Assembly (NCBI GenBank): GCA_021802645.1
Contig: JAJZRO010000013.1
Location: 5,941-68,598, forward strand
Reading direction: 5' to 3'
Length of the DNA: 62,658 nucleotides
Origin: Deltaproteobacteria bacterium
GTDB taxonomy: Bacteria > Desulfobacterota > Desulfobulbia > Desulfobulbales > Desulfurivibrionaceae
Below, in pieces: positions 45,399 to 54,265 of the stretch. The notes beneath the pieces are model-generated. The model worked only from the letters and a program-made list of their open reading frames with translations. It was not told the DNA's origin and searched no databases. Position numbers and translations under genes: made by a program. Position 1 is the first letter of the stretch, and each line of letters starts with the position of its first letter.

Positions 45399-46481
45399 TC
45401 AGTCCTGCGCCTGCGGGTAGGAGCCCAGCCACTCGTAGTAGGAGCAGATCTTGCGCAGCTTTTCGCACCCCTCGGTGATGGTCTCGTCCTCGATGTGGCC
45501 CAGCAGGTCGATGAAGAAAAGGTAACGGCCTGGTTCGTCCTTCACCGGCCGCGATTCGATGCGGGTCAGGTTGATGGAGCGCTTGGCCAGGATGGCCAGC
45601 GCGTGGTTCAGGGCGCCCGGCCGGTCGAGGAGGCCGACCAGGAGGGAGGTCTTGTCCTTGCCGCTTCTGCCCGGCGATTCCTTGCCGATCAAGAGGAAGC
45701 GCGTCGTGTTGCCGCGGTAATCTTCAATGCCCCTGACTACAATCTGCAACTGGTAGGTCTTGATTGCCAGGGCACTGGCGATGGCGGCCACGGTCGGGTC
45801 TTCCGCCGCCATCTTCGCGGCGATGCCGGTGCTGAAGACATCCTGGATGGTGACGTTGGGCAGATGCTTTTTCAGCCATTGCCGGCACTGGGCAATGGGC
45901 TGCGGGTTGGAAACGACCAGCTTGATATCCTTGATGTCGCCCGACTGGTTCACCAGATTGTGGGTGATGGGCAGGTTCAACTCGCCGCAGATCGTGACGT
46001 CGTATTTGATGAAGGCGTCGAGGGTTGGGGTGACCGCCCCTTCGGTGGAGTTTTCCACCGGCACCATGGCGTATTGGGTGCGGCCGCGCTCCACCTCGAT
46101 GAAGGCATCCTCGATGGTCTCCATGGGCCGGAAGGTGGCGGACTGGCCGAAATACTTGACTCCGGCCAGATGGGAGAAGGTCGCCTCCGGGCCGAGATAG
46201 GCTACCTCGACCCTTTTCTGGGAAAGGCGACAGGTGGTGATGATCTCGTGCATGATGCTCAGGAGCGACTGCTCCGGGAAGACCCCGGCGTTTTGAGCCA
46301 GCAGCCGTTCAAGGATCTGGCGTTCCCGCAGCGGGTCCCACTTTGCCTTGTTTTCGAGAGACTTGATCCGGCCGATTGCCTTGGCATAGCCGAGCCGCTT
46401 GCGCAACAGGGCAACGAACTTGTCATCGATCGCGTCGATCTTCGTGCGGATTTCGGACAGCGTTGCCTGTTTTTTTGCCAT
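45399..46481 (-). CDS. pheA: Bifunctional chorismate mutase / prephenate dehydratase
   Basis: A 360-aa P-protein for phenylalanine synthesis: an N-terminal chorismate mutase (IRTKIDAIDDKFVALLRKRLGYA), the prephenate dehydratase domain (VEVAYLGPEATFSHLAG, with ENSTEGAV and TTRFLLIG) and a C-terminal ACT domain (LDRPGALNHALAILAK, ESRPVKDEPGRY) for feedback by phenylalanine. ATG 46481 has GGAG close upstream; the open frame before it is not protein-like. Confidence 0.94.
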   Translation of the reverse strand: MAKKQATLSEIRTKIDAIDDKFVALLRKRLGYAKAIGRIKSLENKAKWDPLRERQILERLLAQNAGVFPEQSLLSIMHEIITTCRLSQKRVEVAYLGPEATFSHLAGVKYFGQSATFRPMETIEDAFIEVERGRTQYAMVPVENSTEGAVTPTLDAFIKYDVTICGELNLPITHNLVNQSGDIKDIKLVVSNPQPIAQCRQWLKKHLPNVTIQDVFSTGIAAKMAAEDPTVAAIASALAIKTYQLQIVVRGIEDYRGNTTRFLLIGKESPGRSGKDKTSLLVGLLDRPGALNHALAILAKRSINLTRIESRPVKDEPGRYLFFIDLLGHIEDETITEGCEKLRKICSYYEWLGSYPQAQD

Positions 46482-46784
46482 GCGCTCCAGCTCCTTCGAA
46501 ATTCCGTGGGTTTGGTGGCTCCCGCCGCCCGGGGCGGCAATCGGAGAAAATCTATAGGAATTTGGCCGGGAAGGGAAGGGGAAAGTTGCCATCCCGCGGA
46601 AAACGCCGCGGAGCGCCTGACCTATGCAACGATTTTTCCGCTTTCTCGGCCGGCGTGGGGCAATGGATGTACTTGCAATAATTTGCTGGATATTCTAGGG
46701 TTCTTGCAGGGCATAGGCTGGCAGCAGGGACGACTTCCCGGCCGATGCGGCTGGACGCGAAAAGTACCTCGGGAAAAGGACGGC

Positions 46785-47384
46785 ATGAAAGTAAAGCACT
46801 GCATGACCAAGGAAGTAGTGACCATTGGCAAGAGTGCGTTGTTGCAGGAAGCCGGTATCCTCATGAAGCACCACGCCATCCGCCACCTGCCGGTGGTGGA
46901 GGAGGACCAGATGGTCGGCTTCATCACCGAAAGCGACATCCGCCACTACGCCTTTCCCTCCCTGGAAAAGAATATTTACGTGCATGAGGTGATGGTGCGC
47001 AACCCCATCACCATCAACGTGAACGCCAGCATCGAGACCGCGGCCCGCCTTATCCACCAGTACAAGATCGGTGGGCTGCCGGTGCTGGACAAGAAGAAGC
47101 TGGTCGGTATCATCACCGCGCTCGACCTGCTCACCGCGCTCATTAACCTCATGGGGCTGCTCAAGGCCTCTTCGCGCCTCGATGTGTTGGCGAGCAAGGA
47201 GGGTGGCGTCGAGGAGGTGACCAAGATCATCAAGGCGCACGGCTGCGAGATCATCAGCGTGGCAACAGAGCAGCATTCGTCCCGCAAGAAGCTGTATTGC
47301 TTCCGGCTTGAGGAGTGCGATCTCGATGCGGTGATCGATGCCCTGACCGAGGCTGGCCACAAGGTGGTGTCGGTGGTCGATTGA
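46785..47384 (+). CDS. CBS-CBS-ACT protein upstream of DUF39
   Basis: A 199-aa protein with two CBS motifs (about 1-60, AIRHLPVVEEDQMVGFITESD; 68-125, GGLPVLDKKKLVGIITALD) and a C-terminal ACT-like region (LDVLASKEGGVEEVTKII and the rest). It binds nucleotides or small regulators in relatives. AAAGGA precedes the ATG. It lies 19 nt before the DUF39 gene, so it may be a regulatory partner. In the archaeal DUF39 enzymes I know of, CBS domains are fused to DUF39. Confidence 0.8.
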   Translation: MKVKHCMTKEVVTIGKSALLQEAGILMKHHAIRHLPVVEEDQMVGFITESDIRHYAFPSLEKNIYVHEVMVRNPITINVNASIETAARLIHQYKIGGLPVLDKKKLVGIITALDLLTALINLMGLLKASSRLDVLASKEGGVEEVTKIIKAHGCEIISVATEQHSSRKKLYCFRLEECDLDAVIDALTEAGHKVVSVVD

Positions 47385-47403
47385 ACGAGATGAGGGATTT
47401 GGC

Positions 47404-48576
47404 ATGAAGGAATACAAGGTCCAGAAAACCTACGATGAGATCAATGCCCGGATCAGAGCGGGCGAGGCCGTGGTGGTGACCGCCGAGGAGATGGTGCCTA
47501 TCGTCAAGAAGCACGGCCCGGTCGAGGCGGCCCGCCGGGTGGACGTGGTGACCACCGGCACCTTTTCGCCCATGTGCTCCTCCGGCGCCATCATCAATTT
47601 CGGCCACAGCAACCCGACCATCAAAGGCCACCGGGTCTGGTTCAACAACGTGCCGGCCTATGCCGGGATCGCGGCGGTGGATGTCTATCTCGGCGCCACC
47701 GAGCCGACGGAAGATGATCCACTCAACAAGGTGTTTCCCGGCGAGTTCCGTTACGGCGGCGGCCATGTCATCGAGGATCTGGTGGCGGGCAAGCGGGTGC
47801 ATCTCAAGGTGATCGGCTACGGCACCGACTGCTATCCGGCCAAGCTGCTGGAAAAAGAGGTGACGCTGGCGGAGTTGCCCTATGCGCTGCTCCTCAATCC
47901 GCGCAACTGTTACCAGAACTATAACTGCGCCATCAATTTGTCCGACCGTACGGTCCACTGCTACATGGGCACCCTCAAGCCCAAGGGCCGCAACGCCACT
48001 TATTGCAGCGCCGGGGAGCTGAGCCCGCTGATGAACGATCCGTATTATCTCACCATCGGCATGGGCACCAAGATCTTCCTCGGCGGCGGCATCGGGTATG
48101 TCACCTGGCACGGCACCCAGCACAACCCCAATGCTCTGCGTGCGGAGAACGGCACCACCCGACGGGCGGCCGGCACCCTCATGGTGCAGGGTGATCTCAA
48201 GCAGATGTCGTCCCGCTGGCTCAAGGGGGTGAGCATGCAGGGGTACGGCTCTTCCATGGCGGTCGGCATCGGGATTCCGATCCCCGTTTTGAACGAAGAG
48301 ATTGCCGGCTACACCGGGGTCTCCGACGCGGAGATCTTCACCCAGATCGTCGATTACTCCTACGACTACTCCCATGCGGTGGCCCGCAACTACGGCGAGG
48401 TGAGCTACGCCCAGCTCAAAAGCGGCGAGATCGAGGTCAATGGCCAGACGGTGCCGACCGCGCCGCTTTCCAGCGTGGTGCGGGCCCGCGAGATTGCCGA
48501 GACCCTCAAGGAGTGGATCTGCCGGCGGGAATTCACCTTGGAGAAACCGATCAAACTCCTCCCTGGTGTTTCGTGA
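47404..48576 (+). CDS. DUF39 (COG1900) protein for homocysteine biosynthesis
   Basis: A 390-aa protein of the DUF39 family, whose methanogen and sulfate-reducer members convert aspartate semialdehyde to homocysteine. Two cysteines stand out: C58 in FSPMCSSGAI and C143 in GYGTDCYPAK, at spacing similar to cysteines reported essential in archaeal relatives. Other boxes are HSNPTIKGH, NPRNCYQNYN and LGGGIGYVTWHGTQHNP. The operon-like order is CBS-ACT, DUF39, LarE, with 19- and 3-nt gaps. Confidence 0.88.
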   Translation: MKEYKVQKTYDEINARIRAGEAVVVTAEEMVPIVKKHGPVEAARRVDVVTTGTFSPMCSSGAIINFGHSNPTIKGHRVWFNNVPAYAGIAAVDVYLGATEPTEDDPLNKVFPGEFRYGGGHVIEDLVAGKRVHLKVIGYGTDCYPAKLLEKEVTLAELPYALLLNPRNCYQNYNCAINLSDRTVHCYMGTLKPKGRNATYCSAGELSPLMNDPYYLTIGMGTKIFLGGGIGYVTWHGTQHNPNALRAENGTTRRAAGTLMVQGDLKQMSSRWLKGVSMQGYGSSMAVGIGIPIPVLNEEIAGYTGVSDAEIFTQIVDYSYDYSHAVARNYGEVSYAQLKSGEIEVNGQTVPTAPLSSVVRAREIAETLKEWICRREFTLEKPIKLLPGVS

Positions 48577-48579
48577 GCA

Positions 48580-49371
48580 TTGGCTGTACCTAACGTCTAT
48601 CGTCGGCAGTATCAAACGCTCTGCGAGGTCATTGCGTCCTGGGAGAGCGCCGCGGTGGCCTTCTCCGGCGGGATCGACAGCACGTTGCTCCTCCATGCGG
48701 CACACGCGGCATTGGGGGAACGGGTAGTCGCCTTCCATGCCGTTACCCCCTTGCAAACCGTGGCGGAGCAGCAGCGGGCCACGCAATTGGCCGCAGGGTG
48801 TGGCTGCCGTCTGGTGCGGTTCGCGATCGATCCTCTTGCCTGGCCCGAATTCGTGGCCAATCCCCCGGAACGTTGCTATCTCTGCAAGAAGAAGATGTAC
48901 TCCAGGCTGGTGGCGGCCTTGCCGGAATATGGCTGTAGGGTTCTGTTGGACGGCACCAATGCCGATGATCTGCGCGACGACCGCCCAGGGCTGAAAGCGC
49001 TCCGGGAGTTGGAGGTCCAGACCCCCCTTGCGGCAATCGGCCTTCATAAAGGGGATGTCCGGCGGTGTGCAGAGGCGGTCGGCATCCCCACCTGGAATGC
49101 CCCCTCTTCCTCTTGTCTGGCAACGCGCATTCCCCATGGGCAGCCCATTACCCCAGAAAATACAGGCTTTGTCGCCAGGTTGGAAGAGTATCTGAACTGC
49201 CAGGGTTTTCCGGGCTGCCGGGTACGTTGGGGGGCGGAAAACCTTGTCATTGAGGTGCGTGAAGAGGATATTCCCCGCCTTATTGCCCTCTCGGGAACCC
49301 CCCTCTTTCAGAAAATGGCCTACCAAAAGGGGTTTAAGTCGTTTTTGGTGGCGCAACGGATTGATAGATAA
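48580..49371 (+). CDS. LarE-type ATP-dependent sacrificial sulfur transferase
   Basis: A 263-aa PP-loop protein. The ATP pyrophosphatase motif is SGGIDSTLL, and the family boxes PERCYLCKKK and SSSCLATRIPHG (the latter at the sulfur-donating cysteine of LarE) are both present. The start is TTG 48580; no ATG or GTG is usable near the DUF39 stop 3 nt upstream, so translation is probably coupled. In the lar system LarE modifies the nickel-pincer cofactor; no larB or larC is seen here, so its partner may be the DUF39 pathway. Confidence 0.88.
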   Translation: MAVPNVYRRQYQTLCEVIASWESAAVAFSGGIDSTLLLHAAHAALGERVVAFHAVTPLQTVAEQQRATQLAAGCGCRLVRFAIDPLAWPEFVANPPERCYLCKKKMYSRLVAALPEYGCRVLLDGTNADDLRDDRPGLKALRELEVQTPLAAIGLHKGDVRRCAEAVGIPTWNAPSSSCLATRIPHGQPITPENTGFVARLEEYLNCQGFPGCRVRWGAENLVIEVREEDIPRLIALSGTPLFQKMAYQKGFKSFLVAQRIDR

Positions 49372-49461
49372 TTTTTCAATGATATTAATAAGTTGTTATG
49401 GTGGCTGTGCTGTATCTCAACGGCTGTGCGGAAAAAAATGCACTTTGCCTCTTTTTTTTGT

Positions 49462-49490
49462 TTGACATGGGAATATTTTTCATTGACAAT
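49462..49490 (+). promoter_or_regulatory. Sigma-70 promoter for the HU gene
   Basis: TTGACA (49462-49467), 17-bp spacer, GACAAT (49485-49490). A second TTGACA at 49483 has no good -10 partner. The transcript would have a leader of about 80 nt. Confidence 0.6.
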
Positions 49491-49577
49491 CGGTAGGCAT
49501 AGGAATGAAGCCTTTTTATGCCCGGTCACGACCCGGGAAAGGCAACAGATCATTAAAAACAGTATGAGGAGGAAGGA

Positions 49578-49850
49578 ATGAACAAGAGTGAGTTGGTAGA
49601 GCAGATGGCTAAGGCTGGTGGTGTAAGCAAGGCTGCGGCTGAGAAGGCACTGGGTGGTGCTCTTTCCGCGGTCAGCAAGGCCCTCAAGAAGGGTGACAAG
49701 GTAACCCTGGTTGGTTTCGGTACCTTCTCCGTTGTAAAGCGCGCCGCCCGTCAGGGTCGCAATCCGCAGACCGGCAAGCCGATCACCATCAAAGCCCGCA
49801 AGGTTGCCCGCTTCAAGGCCGGCAGCAAGCTCGCCGACGCTGTAAAGTAA
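49578..49850 (+). CDS. hup: DNA-binding protein HU
   Basis: A 90-aa histone-like protein. MNKSELVEQMAK begins the HU fold, and GRNPQTGKPITI is the DNA-binding arm. GAGGAGG precedes the ATG. It has its own promoter and terminator and uses common codons as expected for an abundant protein. Confidence 0.95.
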   Translation: MNKSELVEQMAKAGGVSKAAAEKALGGALSAVSKALKKGDKVTLVGFGTFSVVKRAARQGRNPQTGKPITIKARKVARFKAGSKLADAVK

Positions 49851-49883
49851 GTTCTTTTCGTTTCAGGTTGGAATATTTATGAA

Positions 49884-49915
49884 CAGGCACCCCTGCGTGG
49901 GGTGCCTGTTTTTTT
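49884..49915 (+). terminator. Terminator after the HU gene
   Basis: A perfect 10-bp stem CAGGCACCCC/GGGGTGCCTG (49884-49893 with 49899-49908), 5-nt loop, then seven T. Confidence 0.92.
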
Positions 49916-50023
49916 GTCTGCGCTTGTCGGGGGCCGTGTTATTTTTGTTGCAATCTGGGATAATTTTTAGCATTATGCCGCACCATCACGGCACCGGGCA
50001 ACCGGCGCCGCCTCAAACAGCGT

Positions 50024-50100
50024 CGGGATGTGGCTCAGCCTGGTAGAGCACATGCTTCGGGAGCATGGGGTCGGAGGTTCGAATCCTCTCATCCCGACCA
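50024..50100 (+). tRNA. tRNA-Pro (CGG)
   Basis: Acceptor CGGGATG/CATCCCG, anticodon stem CATGC/GCATG around the loop TTCGGGA (anticodon CGG), T-loop TTCGAAT, discriminator A and encoded CCA at 50098-50100. Confidence 0.95.
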
Positions 50101-50108
50101 GGAATACC

Positions 50109-50142
50109 AAGGGTTTGCGGGTTCTCTCGCAAACCCTTTTTT
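50109..50142 (+). terminator. Terminator after tRNA-Pro
   Basis: AAGGGTTTGCG (50109-50119) pairs with CGCAAACCCTT (50128-50138), then T to 50142. Confidence 0.88.
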
Positions 50143-50165
50143 CTTGGAAATTTAGCGGCAGTTAT

Positions 50166-51380
50166 CTACTTGTAGGGATGTGCATCGTCTTCAAAATTGA
50201 TGAGCCGTCCATCGTGCTCTATCAAAATTTGCTTGGCCTGAATACCTTCCCGCTTCATTTCGTCAACGATGTCCTTTGCCCGCCATTGCGTCGGGATAAT
50301 AATCACTGATACGGGATCACCTTTCAGCGCATCTCGAAATTGGATCAGTTGCCCCGTACGGGCAACATAGGTGCCAACCTTGTCAGGGTCTGAGTCCACC
50401 ACAAGCGGGAAGGATATCGCATCCGCGGCAAACTGATGGATGAATGCCGCCGCCTTGCCCGTTCCTCCCCAGATTGCTATACGTTTTCCCGATGCGAGAA
50501 GGCTCGCGAGTTGATCCTGAATGGTTTTTTTGCTTTTTTCCGCCTGTTCGGAAAAAAGCATGGCCGTGGTGGCGGTTGCCTCATAATTGCTTGGCACCCC
50601 AAGCCGGACAAGGGCGTAGACAACTTCGGCGTCGTACCCATGGTCAAACGTCAAGATTTCCCCAGCTTTTTCCATCAGCGTCCGAAATGATCTCGTTGTG
50701 AATTGCGAGGGGTGCTCGTAATAGAAATCTACGAGCCGCTTTGAGGTGAGAACTCTGTCGATGCAGGGCATTTCGGCGAAGAAGAGAACCTGCTTCCGGA
50801 GCAGAACCGCTCCCCATGCCAGTTGCTCAACAAAGGCCGCAGGATCGGTCAAGTGTTCCAAGACATGCCGCATGACCAGCAGGTCAGGAGCAAAAGTTGG
50901 CATGTCGTTGAATGGTTCAAAATAGCGGCCATGAAATTCCACGTCACGATTGCTCTCCTGGGTCGTGTTCGGGTCAAAACCGACAAAACGACCAGTCTGG
51001 AGCGCCTCTGCAAGCCCCCGAACAAAATGCCCTTCACCGCACCCAATATCCATGACGGTTGGGGAGGGGGGCAGGTGCGCAATTACCAGATTTCTGGTCT
51101 TGGCCAAGTGCCCTTCCCAGATTGTCCCCCGGTTGTACATGCGATTTGGATTTTTCTGGTAGGGGATGGTTTCGTAGGTAAAGGAACGGTTCCAGACATG
51201 GCTGCATCTCGGGCATTGTACATAGTCCAGGGGATAGCAGGCCATGTGGTGTGCTTCCTCGGCCGAGGTCGCCCATCCGAGGGTGGCTAACGGTTGCTCG
51301 CCGCCGTCAAAAAAGGGCAAGGCCACCGAATGGTAACAGATGGGGCAGAGGGTCGCGACCAGCCGGTGCGCGGCGCTCAT
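50166..51380 (-). CDS. SAM-dependent C-methyltransferase (sugar C-methyltransferase type)
   Basis: A 404-aa three-part enzyme: an N-terminal zinc-binding segment (CPICYHS, CPRCSHVW), a central SAM domain (VMDIGCGEGHFV, RHVLEHLTDP) and a C-terminal Rossmann-like domain (IAIWGGTGKAAAFIH). This layout is typical of sugar C-methyltransferases that act on nucleotide-linked keto sugars. It is the downstream partner of the TPR glycosyltransferase gene (73 nt gap), suggesting modification of the attached glycan. The acceptor sugar is unknown. Confidence 0.82.
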   Translation of the reverse strand: MSAAHRLVATLCPICYHSVALPFFDGGEQPLATLGWATSAEEAHHMACYPLDYVQCPRCSHVWNRSFTYETIPYQKNPNRMYNRGTIWEGHLAKTRNLVIAHLPPSPTVMDIGCGEGHFVRGLAEALQTGRFVGFDPNTTQESNRDVEFHGRYFEPFNDMPTFAPDLLVMRHVLEHLTDPAAFVEQLAWGAVLLRKQVLFFAEMPCIDRVLTSKRLVDFYYEHPSQFTTRSFRTLMEKAGEILTFDHGYDAEVVYALVRLGVPSNYEATATTAMLFSEQAEKSKKTIQDQLASLLASGKRIAIWGGTGKAAAFIHQFAADAISFPLVVDSDPDKVGTYVARTGQLIQFRDALKGDPVSVIIIPTQWRAKDIVDEMKREGIQAKQILIEHDGRLINFEDDAHPYK

Positions 51381-51453
51381 GGCGTTACATCCAGGCGGTC
51401 GGCGTAAGAGGTAGCAAAACCGTCAGCGTCGCTTGTACCGAAGGATGGTCGAT

Positions 51454-54087
51454 TCAAAGTGAATGCTCCTTGTTGGGGGTGGGCTGCCACTTTGGCGGTA
51501 GCTTTTCGTTGTTGGCCGCTGCCTGAACAGCCGCAGTGCAGAATTCTTCGAATTCCCGGATTGCCGTCGCGTCCGAAAATAAAGCACCACCGGCCTGGAG
51601 TATCTCTTCTCTTAGTCTTCTGCGGCGCTCTTCGTTGCGGCCCAATTCAAGCGCCAAAGGGACATAGTCTTTAAGTGCCTTGGCGACAGGCGGGTCGGGG
51701 ATACCCATTTGTTTATAGGCCCCGGCCACAATCCTGCCCCGCATGAAGCGCCCCGCCCATGTGATCGTCGGTGTTCCATAGACCTTGGCTTCGTACATGG
51801 TATTCCCTGAGCCGAAGTGGATTGGGTCAAGGAGCACATCAAAGTGAGCCATGAGTGCCATGAAGCGGTCCTGGGGTTGCCTTGGCAGGATGGTCACCCG
51901 CTTGGTGAGAATCGGGTAATTTTGCTGCCAGCGCGTTCTGAGCAGTTCGGTCCACTCCGGCACACTCCCTTCGATCAAAAGAATATGTCCCGTTGGGTCG
52001 CCTTCGGCTATTTGAGAGAGTATTTCGTCAAAATCGGGGTGAAACTTAAATAGGGCCTGGGGACAACCATAGAGCGTTCCCGTTGCCGGGAGCCCCATGG
52101 CAACGCGATCTGGTATCTGAGAGGGGGCACAAAGGGGGTCGTAAAAACAAGGGAGCCGGCGCATGCGGATTAGTCGTTCGCAATAGTGCTCTTCCGCGTC
52201 CTCTGGCTCAATCGTCTCCGCGGAAATAAAATAATCGAGCGTCTCAATGCCCGTTGTGTCAGGGTGGCCCCAGCTTACCACCTGGATGGGAGCGAGTCGG
52301 GCGTAGGCAAGAAAATAGGTGGCAGACGACATGCCGATATCCGGATAAAAAAGAATGTCGAGTTGTTGGCTGGCGACAGCTTTTTGTTGTGAGGGCAAGG
52401 ATAACGGCAGATGCATGGAGTGGTCGGCCAAACGATCCAGCATCGTACTCAAATTGTCCAGCTTGGCTTGGGGGGTGTGGAGCAGAATTATTTCGAATTT
52501 TGCGCGATCCAGATGGCGGATGAGTCCCTGGTAGAGTTTCCCAATGGTATGATTGACAAGAAATTGCGAACAGATGCCGATCCGGATTCGCCGATTGTTG
52601 GGGGGCTGCCAGGAAGAAAGGTGGGGGGAGGTGAAATGCAGCGAAGGTGCCTTGGATCGGAAGAGGGCGGACAGCTCCCGCATGATGTCGCGGTCGTTTC
52701 GGTTGTGAAAGGCGAGATCAAAGGTAATCCCGGAGATGGTTTTCTCGGGATGATCGAGGGTCTGTCCCAGACTTCTCAATCTGTCGATTCCGGCTTGATA
52801 GTGTTTGCGCCATGTTGTTATGGAGGCGACGGAGGACGTAATTCGTGGAAGCATCAGTTCCGCGAGGAAAAGATACTCGGGGGCCGATGGCTTTAATGCA
52901 AAGGCCCGTCGGTAGCCTTGCTCGGCTTCTTCCGGGCGGCTCATGGTTTTCAGCGCGTTGCCCAGGTTGGCGTGAGCCTCGGCAAGGTCGGGCTTGAGCG
53001 CAATGGCGTGACGGTGGCACGCCTCAGCCTCGGCAAGTCGACCGAGATTGTAGAGCGTGACGCCCAGGTTACTCTGTGCCTCGGCGTAATCGGGTTTCAG
53101 GGCAAGGGCTGCACGTAAGCACGCTTCGGCCTCGGCAAATCGACCGAGATTGTGGAGCGTGACGCCCAGGTTGCTCTGTGCCTCGGCGTAATCGGGTTTC
53201 AGGGCGATAGCCTTGCGGAAGCACGTTTCCGCCTCGGCGAACCGCCCGGCATGCTGGAGTGTCGCTCCCAGATTGCGTTGGGTTTCGGCGGAATCGGGGT
53301 TAAGGGCAAGGGCTTTGCGGAAATATGATTCCGCCTCTGCGAAGCGGCCGAGCTTTTGCAATGTTGCCCCGAGATTGTTTTGTGCCTCTGTATCGTTTGG
53401 CATAAGCGCCGCAGCCTTCTCCATGGGCATCAAGGCGTCCAGTGCCCTGCCAGGTTGGTTCAAAATGGCAGCTCCCAACGCCTTCCAGCCGAAGGCATCC
53501 TTCGGGTAGGCCCGGGTCATTTCCAAGGCCATTCTTTCCGCCTCGGCATAGAACCCCTTGTGAAAAGAGTCGATCAGCGCATCCATCGCCGTTTGTCTCG
53601 GGCCTTGGGGGTGTTGCGGGAAGGGTTTCGCGGCTTTTCGCTGTTGCTTTTTGCTGGCTGGTTTTAGGCGTTTTGGAGCCGTTGCCACCTTTTTCTGGGC
53701 AAGCGGCTCGGCCTGCCCAGGGGGGGGTACTGGCGGCGCGAGCTGCTGGGCGAGCTGATCCACCGTTTCTCCCGCAAGTCCGGCCTGTTGTCCTAGTTGG
53801 AGGATCGCCCGGGCGGTATCGGGGCGTTTCGCCTTGATGAGGGCCGTGATATAGCTGAGCCAGAATTGCCTTTGCGTAGGGTCTGACTCCAGGGCGGTTT
53901 GGAAGAAAGGCAGGGCAGCTTCATGGTTGCCTTGCGAGCCAACGAGGATTCCCAGATTATGATTTGCATCGGGGTGGGTGGGCTGCGTTTGCAGGATGGC
54001 GCGATAAAGGCGTTCCGCGTCGTGAAGGTTGCCGGAGTGATGCGCCTCAACGGCCTGGAGTAAGGCCTGATCAACGGTGGGTGCCAT
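51454..54087 (-). CDS. TPR-repeat GT41-like glycosyltransferase (O-GlcNAc-transferase-like)
   Basis: An 877-aa protein: an N-terminal TPR region (about 1-75), a basic Ala/Lys/Pro linker (about 117-160), a second TPR array (about 170-420; repeated AEAQSNLGVTLHNLGRFAEAEA units) and a C-terminal GT41 domain (IRIGICSQFLVNHTIGKLYQG, SWGHPDTTG, LLDPIHFGSGNTMYEA). Enzymes like this glycosylate proteins on Ser/Thr/Asn in the cytoplasm. In bacteria some act on flagellins or adhesins. The target is not evident here. Confidence 0.85.
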   Translation of the reverse strand: MAPTVDQALLQAVEAHHSGNLHDAERLYRAILQTQPTHPDANHNLGILVGSQGNHEAALPFFQTALESDPTQRQFWLSYITALIKAKRPDTARAILQLGQQAGLAGETVDQLAQQLAPPVPPPGQAEPLAQKKVATAPKRLKPASKKQQRKAAKPFPQHPQGPRQTAMDALIDSFHKGFYAEAERMALEMTRAYPKDAFGWKALGAAILNQPGRALDALMPMEKAAALMPNDTEAQNNLGATLQKLGRFAEAESYFRKALALNPDSAETQRNLGATLQHAGRFAEAETCFRKAIALKPDYAEAQSNLGVTLHNLGRFAEAEACLRAALALKPDYAEAQSNLGVTLYNLGRLAEAEACHRHAIALKPDLAEAHANLGNALKTMSRPEEAEQGYRRAFALKPSAPEYLFLAELMLPRITSSVASITTWRKHYQAGIDRLRSLGQTLDHPEKTISGITFDLAFHNRNDRDIMRELSALFRSKAPSLHFTSPHLSSWQPPNNRRIRIGICSQFLVNHTIGKLYQGLIRHLDRAKFEIILLHTPQAKLDNLSTMLDRLADHSMHLPLSLPSQQKAVASQQLDILFYPDIGMSSATYFLAYARLAPIQVVSWGHPDTTGIETLDYFISAETIEPEDAEEHYCERLIRMRRLPCFYDPLCAPSQIPDRVAMGLPATGTLYGCPQALFKFHPDFDEILSQIAEGDPTGHILLIEGSVPEWTELLRTRWQQNYPILTKRVTILPRQPQDRFMALMAHFDVLLDPIHFGSGNTMYEAKVYGTPTITWAGRFMRGRIVAGAYKQMGIPDPPVAKALKDYVPLALELGRNEERRRRLREEILQAGGALFSDATAIREFEEFCTAAVQAAANNEKLPPKWQPTPNKEHSL
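52925..53434. repeat. Five 102-bp tandem repeats coding TPR units
   Basis: Five 102-bp units (34 codons each) repeat within the glycosyltransferase gene; landmark GCCCAGG-type positions fall near 52960, 53062, 53164, 53266 and 53368. The second and third units are nearly identical, suggesting recent duplication or gene conversion. Confidence 0.85.
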
Positions 54088-54235
54088 GGTTTTTCCCGTC
54101 AGTTCAAAACGCCACGTCTGCCGAGCAAGAGTTCCTGCCCTTTGCGCAGTACGGGCGGTGGCGAGAACGAGGTGCTTTTTCCCAGAGAGCGTGCTGTTTG
54201 CCGGTGTTGTCCCGGATCGGGTGTCTCGTCTCTCT

Positions 54236-54265
54236 TGAATACCTCGCCCAAAGGCCGGACGTCAA
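54236..54265 (-). promoter_or_regulatory. Possible promoter for the glycosyltransferase gene
   Basis: On the minus strand TTGACG (54260-54265), an 18-bp spacer and TATTCA (54236-54241). It overlaps the xseA stop. The -10 is weak. Confidence 0.35.

Noticed and set aside
47254-49356. A 700-codon minus-strand open frame antisense to DUF39 and larE
   Set aside because: It overlaps three clearly functional plus-strand genes and reads as unstructured protein.
52925-53434. Tandem 102-bp repeats considered as a CRISPR or minisatellite
   Set aside because: The period is 34 codons in the reading frame and codes TPR helices, with no spacers.
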